Assembly (NCBI RefSeq): GCF_008704495.1 | Contig: NZ_CP023699.1 | Coordinates: 1,674,001-1,738,000 of the forward strand | DNA: 64,000 nucleotides | Reading direction: 5' to 3' | From: Streptomyces kanamyceticus | Lineage (GTDB): Bacteria; Actinomycetota; Actinomycetes; Streptomycetales; Streptomycetaceae | Shown: positions 55,682 to 64,000 of the stretch, piece by piece | How positions within the stretch are numbered: the stretch's first letter is position 1 | Layout of the letters: each line of letters opens with the position of its first letter | Position numbers and translations under genes: made by a program | The notes under the pieces: generated by a model | What the model saw: the letters and a program-made list of their open reading frames with translations, nothing else | The model's database searches: none | Told to the model about the DNA's origin: nothing

Positions 55682-57019
55682 GTGAAGGAAATCCTGGACG
55701 CGATTCAGTCGCAGGACGCACAGTCCGCCGACTTCGCCGCTCTCCCCCTGCCCGACTCGTACCGCGCGATCACCGTGCACAAGGACGAGACGGAGATGTT
55801 CGCGGGCCTGGACACCCGCGACAAGGACCCCCGCAAGTCCCTCCACCTGGACGACGTGCCGGTGCCCGAACTCGGCCCCGGTGAAGCCCTGGTGGCCGTG
55901 ATGGCCTCCTCGGTGAACTACAACTCCGTGTGGACCTCGATCTTCGAGCCGCTGTCGACCTTCGGCTTCCTGGAGCGCTACGGCAAGGTCAGCGAGCTCA
56001 CCAAGCGCCACGACCTGCCGTACCACGTCATCGGCTCCGACCTGGCGGGCGTCGTGCTGCGCACCGGGCCCGGCGTGAACTCCTGGAAGCCGGGCGACGA
56101 GGTCGTCGCGCACTGCCTGAGCGTCGAGTTGGAGTCGAGCGACGGCCACAACGACACGATGCTCGACCCCGAGCAGCGCATCTGGGGCTTCGAGACGAAC
56201 TTCGGCGGCCTCGCCGAGATCGCGCTCGTCAAGTCCAACCAGCTCATGCCCAAGCCGGGCCACCTGAGTTGGGAGGAGGCCGCCGCTCCCGGGCTCGTGA
56301 ACTCCACCGCGTACCGCCAGCTCGTCTCGCGCAACGGCGCCGACATGAAGCAGGGCGACAACGTGCTGATCTGGGGCGCGAGCGGCGGACTCGGCTCCTA
56401 CGCCACGCAGTTCGCGCTCGCCGGCGGCGCCAACCCGATCTGTGTGGTCTCCAGCGAGCAGAAGGCCGACATCTGCCGCTCCATGGGCGCCGAGGCGATC
56501 ATCGACCGCAGCGCCGAGGGCTACCGGTTCTGGAAGGACGAGCGCACCCAGGACCCCAAGGAGTGGAAGCGCTTCGGCAAGCGCATCCGCGAGTTCACCG
56601 GCGGCGAGGACATCGACATCGTCTTCGAGCACCCCGGCCGCGAGACCTTCGGCGCCAGCGTCTACGTCACCCGCAAGGGCGGCACCATCACCACCTGCGC
56701 CTCCACCTCGGGCTACATGCACGAGTACGACAACCGCTACCTGTGGATGTCCCTCAAGCGCATCATCGGCTCCCACTTCGCCAACTACCGCGAGGCCTGG
56801 GAGGCCAACCGCCTGATCGCCAAGGGCAAGATCCACCCCACCCTCTCCAAGGTCTACTCCCTCGAAGAGACAGGCCAGGCGGCCCACGACGTCCACCGCA
56901 ACGCCCACCAGGGCAAGGTCGGCGTGCTCGCCCTCGCGCCCAAGGAGGGCCTGGGCGTGCGCGACCCGGAGCTGCGGGCCCAGCACATCGACGCCATCAA
57001 CCGTTTCCGCAACGTCTGA
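55682..57019 (+). CDS. ccr: Crotonyl-CoA carboxylase/reductase
   Basis: A 445-residue MDR-family enzyme that reductively carboxylates crotonyl-CoA to ethylmalonyl-CoA with NADPH and CO2. The features are: HVIGSDLAGVVLRTGPGVNS, QRIWGFETNFGGLAEIALVK, WGASGGLGSYATQFALAGGA (nucleotide site), and the long insert EGYRFWKDERTQDPKEWKRF that marks Ccr. GTG 55682 has GGAGGCATCACC upstream. It is the entry to the ethylmalonyl-CoA pathway and also supplies ethylmalonyl-CoA extender units. The next gene follows at 22 bp. Confidence 0.96.
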   Translation: MKEILDAIQSQDAQSADFAALPLPDSYRAITVHKDETEMFAGLDTRDKDPRKSLHLDDVPVPELGPGEALVAVMASSVNYNSVWTSIFEPLSTFGFLERYGKVSELTKRHDLPYHVIGSDLAGVVLRTGPGVNSWKPGDEVVAHCLSVELESSDGHNDTMLDPEQRIWGFETNFGGLAEIALVKSNQLMPKPGHLSWEEAAAPGLVNSTAYRQLVSRNGADMKQGDNVLIWGASGGLGSYATQFALAGGANPICVVSSEQKADICRSMGAEAIIDRSAEGYRFWKDERTQDPKEWKRFGKRIREFTGGEDIDIVFEHPGRETFGASVYVTRKGGTITTCASTSGYMHEYDNRYLWMSLKRIIGSHFANYREAWEANRLIAKGKIHPTLSKVYSLEETGQAAHDVHRNAHQGKVGVLALAPKEGLGVRDPELRAQHIDAINRFRNV

Positions 57020-57041
57020 ACCGAGCTAGGAGCAGCGGAGC

Positions 57042-59090
57042 ATGACAGAGCGTCAGAAGGACCGGCCGTGGCTCATGCGGACGTACGCCGGTCACTCCAC
57101 GGCGGAGGCGTCCAACGAGCTGTACCGGCGCAACCTCGCCAAGGGGCAGACGGGCCTCTCGGTCGCGTTCGACCTGCCCACGCAGACCGGCTACGACCCC
57201 GACCACATCCTCGCCCGCGGCGAGGTCGGCCGGGTCGGCGTCCCGGTCTCGCACCTGGGTGACATGCGGCGGCTGTTCCAGGACATCCCCCTGGACCGGA
57301 TGAACACCTCGATGACGATCAACGCCACCGCCATGTGGCTTCTGGCGCTCTATCAGGTGGTCGCGGAGGAGCAGGGCGCGGACATCACCCAGCTCCAGGG
57401 GACGACGCAGAACGACATCGTCAAGGAGTACCTCTCGCGCGGGACGCACGTCTTCCCGCCGGGCCCCTCCCTGCGGCTGACCACCGACATGATCACGTAC
57501 ACGGTGGCCCACATCCCCAAGTGGAACCCGATCAACATCTGCAGCTACCACCTCCAGGAGGCGGGGGCCACACCGGTCCAGGAGATCGCGTACGCGATGT
57601 CCACCGCCATCGCGGTCCTCGATGCCGTACGCGACTCCGGGCAGGTCCCCGAGGAGAAGTTCGGGGACGTCGTGGCCCGCATCTCCTTCTTCGTGAACGC
57701 GGGCGTCCGCTTCATCGAGGAGATGTGCAAGATGCGGGCGTTCGGGCGGATCTGGGACCAGATCACGCGCGAGCGGTACGGCATCGAGAACCCGAAGCAG
57801 CGCCGGTTCCGCTACGGCGTGCAGGTCAACTCCCTGGGCCTGACCGAGGCCCAGCCGGAGAACAACGTCCAGCGGATCGTGCTCGAAATGCTGGCCGTCA
57901 CCCTCTCCAAGGACGCACGCGCGCGTGCCGTGCAACTCCCGGCCTGGAACGAGGCGTTGGGACTGCCCCGCCCCTGGGACCAGCAGTGGTCCCTGCGCAT
58001 CCAGCAGGTCCTCGCGCACGAGAGCGACCTCCTGGAGTACGAGGACATCTTCGCGGGCTCGCACGTCATCGAGAAGAAGGTCGACGAGCTGGTCACCGAC
58101 TCGCTCACCGAGATGGACCGGATCCAGGAGATGGGCGGCGCGATGGCCGCCGTCGAGTCCGGCTACCTCAAGTCCCAGCTCGTCTCCTCGCACGCCGAGC
58201 GCAGGGCCAGGATCGAGGCGGGCCACGAGAAGATCGTCGGCGTGAACGTGTACGAGTCGACCGAGACCAACCCTCTCACCGCCGACCTGGACGCCGCGAT
58301 CATGACGGTGGACCACGCCGTCGAGGCGAAGGTCGTGCGGGCCATCGGCGACTGGCGCACCACGCGTCAGGAGTCCTCGGACCGCCAGGGCATGGGCGAC
58401 CCGTTCCACTACCCGACCACGGGGCAGGCCCTGGAGCGCCTCAAGGAGGCGGCCGCGGGTACGGAGAACCTCATGGAGGCCACCCTGGAGTGCGCCCGCG
58501 CCGGGGTCACGACCGGCGAGTGGTCAGGGGCCCTGCGCGAGGTGTTCGGCGAGTTCCGGGCCCCCACCGGAGTCTCGTCGGCGCCGGTCGCGGTGGCCGC
58601 GGAGGAGGGCTCGCCGATGGCCGAGGTCCGCCGCAAGGTCGCCCTGACCGGCGAGGAACTCGGCGGCAAGCTCCGCCTCCTTGTCGGCAAGCCGGGCCTG
58701 GACGGCCACTCCAACGGCGCCGAGCAGATCGCCGTGCGCGCCCGCGACGCCGGGTTCGAGGTGGTCTACCAGGGCATCCGGCTCACCCCGGAACAGATCG
58801 TGTCCGCCGCGCTCGCCGAGGACGTGCACTGCGTCGGCCTGTCGATCCTCTCCGGGTCACACGCCGAGCTGGTGCCCGACGTCCTCGTCCGGATGCGCGA
58901 GGCGGGCGCCACCGACGTCCCCGTGATCGTCGGTGGCATCATCCCCAACGCCGACGCCGAGGACTTGAAGCGTGCGGGTGTGGCCGCCGTGTTCACGCCC
59001 AAGGACTTCGGCATCACGGAGATCATCGGCCGTATCGTCGACGAGATCCGGAAAGCGAACAAGCTCGACCCTCTGGAGGTCCCCGCATGA
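57042..59090 (+). CDS. meaA: Ethylmalonyl-CoA mutase (coenzyme B12-dependent)
   Basis: A 682-residue mutase. The N-terminal catalytic TIM barrel (about 1-520) begins RQKDRPWLMRTYAGHSTAEA, and the C-terminal B12-binding domain carries D554-G-H556-SN-G559 (DxHxxG), where the His coordinates cobalt. It rearranges ethylmalonyl-CoA to methylsuccinyl-CoA and belongs to the MeaA/Ecm group by its position beside ccr. ATG 57042 follows TAGGAG. The following gene overlaps by four bases. Confidence 0.96.
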   Translation: MTERQKDRPWLMRTYAGHSTAEASNELYRRNLAKGQTGLSVAFDLPTQTGYDPDHILARGEVGRVGVPVSHLGDMRRLFQDIPLDRMNTSMTINATAMWLLALYQVVAEEQGADITQLQGTTQNDIVKEYLSRGTHVFPPGPSLRLTTDMITYTVAHIPKWNPINICSYHLQEAGATPVQEIAYAMSTAIAVLDAVRDSGQVPEEKFGDVVARISFFVNAGVRFIEEMCKMRAFGRIWDQITRERYGIENPKQRRFRYGVQVNSLGLTEAQPENNVQRIVLEMLAVTLSKDARARAVQLPAWNEALGLPRPWDQQWSLRIQQVLAHESDLLEYEDIFAGSHVIEKKVDELVTDSLTEMDRIQEMGGAMAAVESGYLKSQLVSSHAERRARIEAGHEKIVGVNVYESTETNPLTADLDAAIMTVDHAVEAKVVRAIGDWRTTRQESSDRQGMGDPFHYPTTGQALERLKEAAAGTENLMEATLECARAGVTTGEWSGALREVFGEFRAPTGVSSAPVAVAAEEGSPMAEVRRKVALTGEELGGKLRLLVGKPGLDGHSNGAEQIAVRARDAGFEVVYQGIRLTPEQIVSAALAEDVHCVGLSILSGSHAELVPDVLVRMREAGATDVPVIVGGIIPNADAEDLKRAGVAAVFTPKDFGITEIIGRIVDEIRKANKLDPLEVPA

Positions 59091-60052
59091 CCGCGCCCAT
59101 CAACCGTCTCCGTCCCCGCCGCTCGTGTCTGGCGGTCCCGGGTTCGAACCCGCGCTTCCTGGAGAAGGCCCAGGGTCTGCCCGCGGACCAGGTCTTCCTG
59201 GACCTGGAGGACGCCTGCGCGCCGCTCGCCAAGCCGGAGGCCCGGCACACCATCGTGAAGTTCCTCAACGAGGGCGACTGGACGGGCAAGACGCGGGTGG
59301 TGCGCGTCAACGACTGGACCACCGAGTGGACGTACCGCGACGTCGTCACGGTCGTCGAGGGCGCGGGCCAGAACCTCGACTGCATCATGCTGCCGAAGGT
59401 GCAGACGGCCGACCAGGTCGTCGCGCTCGACCTGCTCCTGACCCAGATCGAGAAGACCATGGGCTTCGAGGTCGGCAAGATCGGCATCGAGGCGCAGATC
59501 GAGAACGCCCAGGGCCTCAACAACGTCAACGCGATCGCCGAGGCGTCCCAGCGCGTCGAGACGATCATCTTCGGCCCGGCCGACTTCATGGCGTCGATCA
59601 ACATGAAGTCCCTGGTCGTCGGCGAGCAGCCGCCCGGGTACCCGGCCGACGCCTACCACTTCATCCTGATGAAGATCCTGATGGCCGCCCGTGCCAACAA
59701 CCTCCAGGCGATCGACGGCCCCTACCTCCAGATCAAGAACGTCGACGGCTACCGCGAGGTCGCGAACCGCGCCGCGGCGCTCGGCTTCGACGGCAAGTGG
59801 GTCCTGCACCCCGGCCAGGTCGAGGCGGCCAACGAGGTCTTCTCGCCCTCGCAGGAGGACTTCGACCACGCCGAGCTGATCCTGGACGCGTACGAGTACT
59901 ACACGTCCGAGGCGGGCGGAAAGAAGGGCTCGGCGATGCTCGGCGACGAGATGATCGACGAGGCGAGCCGGAAGATGGCGCTCGTCATCTCCGGGAAGGG
60001 CCGTGCGGCGGGTATGCAGCGCACGTCCACGTTCGAGGCCCCGGAGGCGTAA
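59087..60052 (+). CDS. mcl: HpcH/HpaI-family malyl-CoA/beta-methylmalyl-CoA lyase
   Basis: A 321-residue CitE-like TIM-barrel enzyme. RRSCLAVPGSNPRFLEKAQG, PADQVFLDLEDACAPLAKPE and IGIEAQIENAQGLNNVNAIA contain the metal-binding Asp and Glu residues. In this pathway it cleaves beta-methylmalyl-CoA to glyoxylate and propionyl-CoA, and it may also split malyl-CoA. ATG 59087 overlaps the mutase stop, so translation is coupled. Confidence 0.92.
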   Translation: MTAPINRLRPRRSCLAVPGSNPRFLEKAQGLPADQVFLDLEDACAPLAKPEARHTIVKFLNEGDWTGKTRVVRVNDWTTEWTYRDVVTVVEGAGQNLDCIMLPKVQTADQVVALDLLLTQIEKTMGFEVGKIGIEAQIENAQGLNNVNAIAEASQRVETIIFGPADFMASINMKSLVVGEQPPGYPADAYHFILMKILMAARANNLQAIDGPYLQIKNVDGYREVANRAAALGFDGKWVLHPGQVEAANEVFSPSQEDFDHAELILDAYEYYTSEAGGKKGSAMLGDEMIDEASRKMALVISGKGRAAGMQRTSTFEAPEA

Positions 60053-60056
60053 GACC

Positions 60057-60569
60057 ATGCAGTTCGGCCGCACCTACGAAGAGTTCGAAGTCGGCGCCGT
60101 GTACAAGCACTGGCCCGGAAAAACGGTCACCGAGTACGACGACCACCTCTTCTGTCTCCTGACCATGAACCACCACCCCCTCCACATGGACAACAACTAT
60201 GCGGAGAAGACGACGGACTTCGGGAAGAACGTCGTCGTGGGCAATTACATCTACTCGCTGCTGCTCGGCATGTCGGTCCCCGACGTCTCCGGCAAGGCCA
60301 TCGCCAACCTGGAGGTCGAATCGCTCAAGCACGTGGCGCCGACCTTCCACGGCGACACGATCTACGGCGAGACGACGGTCCTCGACAAGACGCCTTCGAA
60401 GTCCAAGAGCGACCGCGGGATCGTCTACGTGGAGACCAAGGGCTACAAGCAGGACGGCACGCTGGTCTGCGTGTTCCGCCGCAAGGTGATGGTGCCCACC
60501 GAGACGTACATCAAGGAGCGCGGCGGCGAGCAGCCCGGCCGCCCGGAGCTCAAGAGCCAGGAGAAGTAG
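60057..60569 (+). CDS. mch: MaoC-like mesaconyl-CoA hydratase
   Basis: A 170-residue hotdog-fold hydratase. VTEYDDHLFCLLTMNHHPLH holds the Asp-His catalytic pair typical of MaoC-like hydratases, and the VNYIYSLLLG-type segment VVGNYIYSLLLGMSVPDVSG follows. It hydrates mesaconyl-CoA to beta-methylmalyl-CoA. ATG 60057 lies four bases after the previous stop. Confidence 0.9.
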   Translation: MQFGRTYEEFEVGAVYKHWPGKTVTEYDDHLFCLLTMNHHPLHMDNNYAEKTTDFGKNVVVGNYIYSLLLGMSVPDVSGKAIANLEVESLKHVAPTFHGDTIYGETTVLDKTPSKSKSDRGIVYVETKGYKQDGTLVCVFRRKVMVPTETYIKERGGEQPGRPELKSQEK

Positions 60570-60571
60570 CC

Positions 60572-61777
60572 ATGAGCCGACTCGCCCAGACCGCGGGGTT
60601 GACGGACATCCAGCAGGAGATCCTGTCCACCGTCCGTGACTTCGTCGACAAGGAGATCATTCCGGTCGCGACGGAACTCGAGCACCGTGACGAGTACCCG
60701 CAGCAGATCGTGGACGGCCTCAAGGAGTTGGGCCTGTTCGGGCTCATGATCCCTGAGGAGTACGGCGGCCTCGGCGAGTCGCTGCTCACCTACGCGCTGT
60801 GCGTCGAGGAGATAGCGCGCGGCTGGATGTCGGTGTCCGGCATCATCAACACCCACTTCATCGTGGCCTACATGCTCAAGCAGCACGGCACGCAGGAGCA
60901 GAAGGAGACGTTCCTGCCTCGCATGGCGGCGGGCGAGGTGCGCGGCGCGTTCTCCATGTCGGAGCCGGGACTCGGCTCAGATGTGTCGGCCATCACGTCG
61001 AAGGGCGTCAAGGACGGGGACGACTACGTCCTCAACGGCCAGAAGATGTGGTTGACGAACGGCGGCACGTCCACTTTGGTGGCCGTCCTGTGCCGAAGTG
61101 ACGAAGGACACCCCGAGGGCACGGCGCCCCACAAGTCGATGACCACGTTCCTTGTCGAGAAGGAGCCCGGTTTCGGAGAGGTCCGGCCGGGCCTCACCAT
61201 CCCCGGCAAGATCGACAAGATGGGTTACAAGGGCGTCGACACCACCGAACTCATCATGGACGGGCTACGCATTCCGGCCAATCGTGTGCTCGGCGGGGCC
61301 ACCGGCCGAGGGTTTTACCAAATGATGGACGGCGTCGAAGTCGGCCGCGTCAATGTGGCGGCGCGTGGTTGCGGCGTCGCACAGCGTGCATTTGAGCTCG
61401 GTGTCTCTTATGCCCAGCAACGCCACACTTTCGGCAAGCCGATCGCCCAGCATCAGGCGATTCAGTTCAAGCTGGCGGAGATGGCTACCAAGGTCGAGGC
61501 CGCCCATGCGATGATGGTCAATGCCGCACGCAAAAAGGACTCCGGGGAGCGAAACGACCTCGAAGCAGGGATGGCGAAGTACCTCGCCTCCGAGTACTGC
61601 AAGGAAGTCGTGGAGGACGCGTTCAGGATTCACGGCGGTTACGGCTTCTCGAAGGAGTACGAGATCGAGCGCCTCTACAGGGAGGCTCCGATGCTGTTGA
61701 TCGGTGAAGGTACCGCCGAGATCCAGAAAATGATCATTGGTCGTCGACTGCTCGAAGAGTATCGATTCCAGGGCTAG
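60572..61777 (+). CDS. mcd: Acyl-CoA dehydrogenase, probable methylsuccinyl-CoA dehydrogenase
   Basis: A 401-residue FAD enzyme: MIPEEYGGLGESLLTYALCV, AFSMSEPGLGSDVSAITSKG (FAD contacts), QRHTFGKPIAQHQAIQFKLA and YGFSKEYEIERLYREAPMLL with ERLYREA bearing the catalytic Glu region. It would oxidise methylsuccinyl-CoA to mesaconyl-CoA. It follows the hydratase by two bases, completing the chain ccr-mutase-dehydrogenase-hydratase-lyase in one operon. Codon use in the last third is less GC-biased than in its neighbours. Confidence 0.9.
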   Translation: MSRLAQTAGLTDIQQEILSTVRDFVDKEIIPVATELEHRDEYPQQIVDGLKELGLFGLMIPEEYGGLGESLLTYALCVEEIARGWMSVSGIINTHFIVAYMLKQHGTQEQKETFLPRMAAGEVRGAFSMSEPGLGSDVSAITSKGVKDGDDYVLNGQKMWLTNGGTSTLVAVLCRSDEGHPEGTAPHKSMTTFLVEKEPGFGEVRPGLTIPGKIDKMGYKGVDTTELIMDGLRIPANRVLGGATGRGFYQMMDGVEVGRVNVAARGCGVAQRAFELGVSYAQQRHTFGKPIAQHQAIQFKLAEMATKVEAAHAMMVNAARKKDSGERNDLEAGMAKYLASEYCKEVVEDAFRIHGGYGFSKEYEIERLYREAPMLLIGEGTAEIQKMIIGRRLLEEYRFQG

Positions 61778-61796
61778 ATGCCCGGTTTGGGGCGTT

Positions 61797-61810
61797 TTCT
61801 TCGCGAAGAA
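61797..61810. repeat. Perfect 14-bp palindrome after the pathway operon
   Basis: TTCTTCGCGAAGAA, 20 bp after the dehydrogenase stop and 137 bp before psd. It may be a protein-binding site or a short hairpin. Confidence 0.4.
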
Positions 61811-61947
61811 GATCACACCCTGTCAACACTCTTCGGCCGTCGACTCGGCTTCCTGGCTTGCCCAGTTGTGGCTCGCAACCGATAGCATCCGGAGAAAGCC
61901 GCCGTCCCCCATTCACTGCGCGGCATCATCCGCTACGAAGGTCATCC

Positions 61948-62604
61948 ATGCCCCACAGCCAAACCTCTGCACCACGCGACGGCATTCTTCAGGGACGCCT
62001 TGCTCGCGGAGCATCGCCGTGGCTCCTGCCGACCGTCGCCACCGCGGCACTCAGCCTCGCCCGCGCGCGCCGCTCCAAGGGCGCCGCGGCCGTCGCCGTG
62101 CCCGCCACCGCGCTGGCGGCGGGCATGCTGTGGTTCTTCCGCGACCCCGAGCGCGAGATCGCCCAGGGCCGGGTCATCTCTCCCGCCGACGGCGTGGTGC
62201 AGAGCATCATGCCGTGGAAGGACGGGCGCACCCGCGTCGCCATCTTCATGAGCCCGCTGAACGTCCACGTCAACCGCGCGCCCCTCGCGGGCACGGTGAC
62301 GTCCGTGGAGCACATCCCCGGCGGGTTCGTCCCGGCGTTCAACAAGGAGAGCGAGAACAACGAGCGCGTTGTCTGGCACTTCGACACCGAGCTCGGCGAC
62401 ATCGAGATGATCCAGATCGCGGGCGCGGTCGCGCGACGCATCGTGCCCTACGTGCCGCAGGGATCGAAGGTGGAGCAGGGCGAGCGGATCGGCCTGATCC
62501 GCTTCGGCTCCCGCGTCGACATCTACCTCCCCGAGGGTGTCGAGGTGGACGTCGAGGTCGGTCAGAAGACCGTGGCTGGGGTGACTCGCATTGACCGTGG
62601 TTGA
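61948..62604 (+). CDS. psd: Phosphatidylserine decarboxylase
   Basis: A 218-residue proenzyme of the short PSD type. A hydrophobic membrane-associating segment lies near residues 45-65, followed by WFFRDPEREI and VISPADGVVQ. The self-cleavage site is G187-S188 in RFGSRVDIYLP, giving a pyruvoyl group on the 31-residue alpha chain. It decarboxylates phosphatidylserine to phosphatidylethanolamine. ATG 61948 is used; its stop overlaps the start of pssA. Confidence 0.93.
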   Translation: MPHSQTSAPRDGILQGRLARGASPWLLPTVATAALSLARARRSKGAAAVAVPATALAAGMLWFFRDPEREIAQGRVISPADGVVQSIMPWKDGRTRVAIFMSPLNVHVNRAPLAGTVTSVEHIPGGFVPAFNKESENNERVVWHFDTELGDIEMIQIAGAVARRIVPYVPQGSKVEQGERIGLIRFGSRVDIYLPEGVEVDVEVGQKTVAGVTRIDRG

Positions 62605-63445
62605 TCCTGAGACACAAGCGGGCTGGGTGCCCGAGGCCGCGGAGGACGAGGCCGACGAGGAGATGCCTCTCTCGCTGCGCCTCTCAATAGCGGACACCCT
62701 CACGCTCGGTAACGCGACGTGCGGGTTCATGGCGGTGTACTTCACCACCACGGGCATCCTCATCCCGCACCTGCAAGGCAGCAACGAGAGCGGCATGGCG
62801 CGGCACTCCGCCGCGACCGCCGTGATCCTGATGCTCTGCGCGGCCGTCTTCGACCTGTTCGACGGGCTCGTGGCGCGCAAGCTGCGGTCCTCGCCGATGG
62901 GCGCCGAGCTCGACAACCTGTCGGACCTGATCAGCTTCGGTCTGGCACCGGCGTACTTCGTCCTCGTCTACGGCATGGTCGCCGACGACGCGCACCAGCG
63001 GGTGGCGGCGGTCGGCGCGATCGTCGTGCTGTTGGCGGTGGTGCTGCGGCTTGCGCGGTTCTCGTGCGTGACCGTGAAGGACGGCACCTTCCAAGGCATG
63101 CCATCGCCCTTCGGCGCGCTCACGGTGGTCTCGATCGTGCTCCTGGAGCTGCCCTTCGTGGCGACGCTCCTGGCGATCATCGGCACGGCCTGGCTCATGG
63201 TCAGCCGCGTCGAGTACCCGAAGCCGCGCGGTCCCCTCGCGGTGGCCATGCTCTCGTGGATCGTCGCGGCCATGGGGCTGCTCGCGGCCTGGGCGTTCGA
63301 CGCTCCCGGCGGGCAGCTGCTCCTGCAGACGGGCTGCGCGCTCCAGGTCGTCCTCGGCGCGGTGATCCCCCTCTTCGCCACGGCTCGACGGTTGAACAAC
63401 TTCCGCGACAATCGGCGCGAGGCGCGTGCGGCGCAGTTGCCTTAG
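62591..63445 (+). CDS. pssA: CDP-diacylglycerol-serine O-phosphatidyltransferase
   Basis: About 284 residues with several membrane segments. The CDP-alcohol phosphotransferase motif DG-x2-AR-x7-G-x3-D-x3-D begins at D91 (FDLFDGLVARKLRSSPMG). TTG 62591 overlaps the psd end by 14 bases; an in-frame GTG at 62597 is also possible. It makes phosphatidylserine, which psd converts to phosphatidylethanolamine, so this pair is a complete PE branch. Confidence 0.93.
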   Translation: MTVVDPETQAGWVPEAAEDEADEEMPLSLRLSIADTLTLGNATCGFMAVYFTTTGILIPHLQGSNESGMARHSAATAVILMLCAAVFDLFDGLVARKLRSSPMGAELDNLSDLISFGLAPAYFVLVYGMVADDAHQRVAAVGAIVVLLAVVLRLARFSCVTVKDGTFQGMPSPFGALTVVSIVLLELPFVATLLAIIGTAWLMVSRVEYPKPRGPLAVAMLSWIVAAMGLLAAWAFDAPGGQLLLQTGCALQVVLGAVIPLFATARRLNNFRDNRREARAAQLP

Positions 63446-63466
63446 CGGCGCTTGAGCAGTGTTTGT

Positions 63467-63494
63467 GGGGCCCGGACCGATTGGTCCGGGCCCC
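63467..63494 (+). terminator. Terminator after pssA
   Basis: GGGGCCCGGACC-GATT-GGTCCGGGCCCC, a perfect 12-bp stem with a 4-base loop followed by CCTTTGCT, 22 bp after the pssA stop. It can also end the convergent dehydrogenase transcript. Confidence 0.88.
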
Positions 63495-63546
63495 CTTTGC
63501 TTGCGTCTGTCGCCCTTCGGGCTCGTCCTCAAACTCCCCCAAGCTC

Positions 63547-64000
63547 TTAAGGAGCAGGGAGGGGCCCCCTCGACGGGCTATTAATCACCAGTACCTTCAC
63601 GTGGTCGTCCGGGTGGGTCAGGGTCTCCATCGCCGCGCCGACCTCCCCGAAGCCCACCTCCGCCGTGATCAGCTCCGCCGCGTCCACCCTGCCGTCCGCG
63701 ATCCGCTCCAGCGTGCGGGCGAATTCCTCCGGCGGGTACTCCATGCACATGGTCACCGTGATGTCCTTGCAGATGCCGACCACGGGGCGGAAGACGTCCT
63801 CCGTCATGCAGGCGCCGATCAGCAGGATCCGGGTGGAGCGCGGGGCGCGGTGCAGGATGGTGTTCAGCATGCCCGGTTTGCCAGAGCACTCGTACACGGT
63901 CAGTGACTGGCCGGATTCGCGCGCCGCGCGCCACACGTCGAAGGGGTCGCGCACCGCCGGGTCCACCACCGTGTGCGCCCCGAAGCGGGCCGCAAGGGCC
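63547..64000 (-). CDS. Zn-dependent alcohol dehydrogenase, C-terminal part
   Basis: Only about 150 C-terminal residues are in the window; the gene continues beyond the right edge. It shows the MDR nucleotide-domain end: FGAHTVVDPAVRDPFDV, VYECSGKPGMLNTILHRAPR, LIGACMTEDVFRPVVGICKD and AAMETLTHPDDHVKVLV. The pattern resembles medium-chain alcohol dehydrogenases, but the catalytic zinc region is not visible, so substrate and exact type stay open. Confidence 0.8.
   Translation of the reverse strand, partial: ALAARFGAHTVVDPAVRDPFDVWRAARESGQSLTVYECSGKPGMLNTILHRAPRSTRILLIGACMTEDVFRPVVGICKDITVTMCMEYPPEEFARTLERIADGRVDAAELITAEVGFGEVGAAMETLTHPDDHVKVLVINSPSRGPLPAP

Noticed and set aside
59142..59156. 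GGGTTCGAACCCG resembling a tRNA T-arm
   Set aside because: It lies inside the malyl-CoA lyase reading frame (VPGSNPRF) and no cloverleaf can be built around it.

Overview
The window is high-GC actinobacterial DNA: GTG and TTG starts are frequent, many genes overlap by 4 bases (ATGA or GTGA), and a conserved actinobacterial primary-metabolism locus is present. Gene content points to Streptomyces. A near-complete kanamycin-type gene cluster suggests S. kanamyceticus or a close relative. That species call is an inference from gene recognition, not from a database search.

Region 1 (1-1465): the edge of an NAD(P)-dependent oxidoreductase gene, a divergent MerR regulator with a classical MerR-type long-spacer promoter between them, and a flavodoxin-fold quinone reductase. 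Region 2 (1467-8651): a compact metallophore-like locus. A GHMP kinase of the L-threonine-kinase type is divergent from an operon of a divergent cysteine-synthase-family PLP enzyme, a DUF364 protein, an MFS exporter, a FecCD permease, an ATPase and a binding lipoprotein. A Zur-like inverted repeat (TGACAATCATTTTCA) lies in the shared promoter, so a zinc-repressed zincophore system is proposed. This is the best candidate for something undescribed.

Region 3 (8653-17733): a sugar or sugar-acid catabolic module with an SMP-30 lactonase, an IclR regulator, an enolase-superfamily dehydratase, a Zn dehydrogenase, a U32-like protein and a XylFGH-type ABC importer. A 161-bp MITE-like palindrome flanked by CTAG sits on the stop codon of the permease. 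Region 4 (17953-31886): assorted chromosomal genes, namely an O-methyltransferase, NAD synthetase, SnoaL-like protein, SAM methyltransferase, SpoIIE-type phosphatase, a DHA2 exporter with C-terminal repeats, a SRPBCC protein, an ArsB/SLC13-type transporter, an MT0933-type antitoxin, a GNAT acetyltransferase and an XRE / ImmA-IrrE / MAB_1171c triad.

Region 5 (32314-51200): the aminoglycoside cluster. A StrR-like activator is followed by genes for 2-deoxystreptamine (DOI synthase, aminotransferase, dehydrogenase), paromamine (first glycosyltransferase, deacetylase), 6'-amination (GMC oxidase, class III aminotransferase), UDP-kanosamine (Gfo/Idh dehydrogenase, second DegT aminotransferase), the second glycosyl transfer, the KanJ/KanK conversion of kanamycin B to A, export (MFS), a 16S rRNA methyltransferase for resistance, and a cluster-borne RsgA GTPase. 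Rare TTA codons occur in the DOI synthase and the resistance methyltransferase, suggesting bldA control.

Region 6 (51235-64000): RidA and a HEAT-repeat protein, then the ethylmalonyl-CoA pathway (tandem 3-hydroxyacyl-CoA dehydrogenase, TetR, ccr, ethylmalonyl-CoA mutase, malyl-CoA lyase-like, mesaconyl-CoA hydratase, methylsuccinyl-CoA dehydrogenase). It is followed by psd and pssA for phosphatidylethanolamine and a truncated Zn alcohol dehydrogenase at the right edge. The ethylmalonyl-CoA pathway assimilates acetyl-CoA and can supply methylmalonyl- and ethylmalonyl-CoA. No rRNA, tRNA, CRISPR array or complete insertion sequence was seen.
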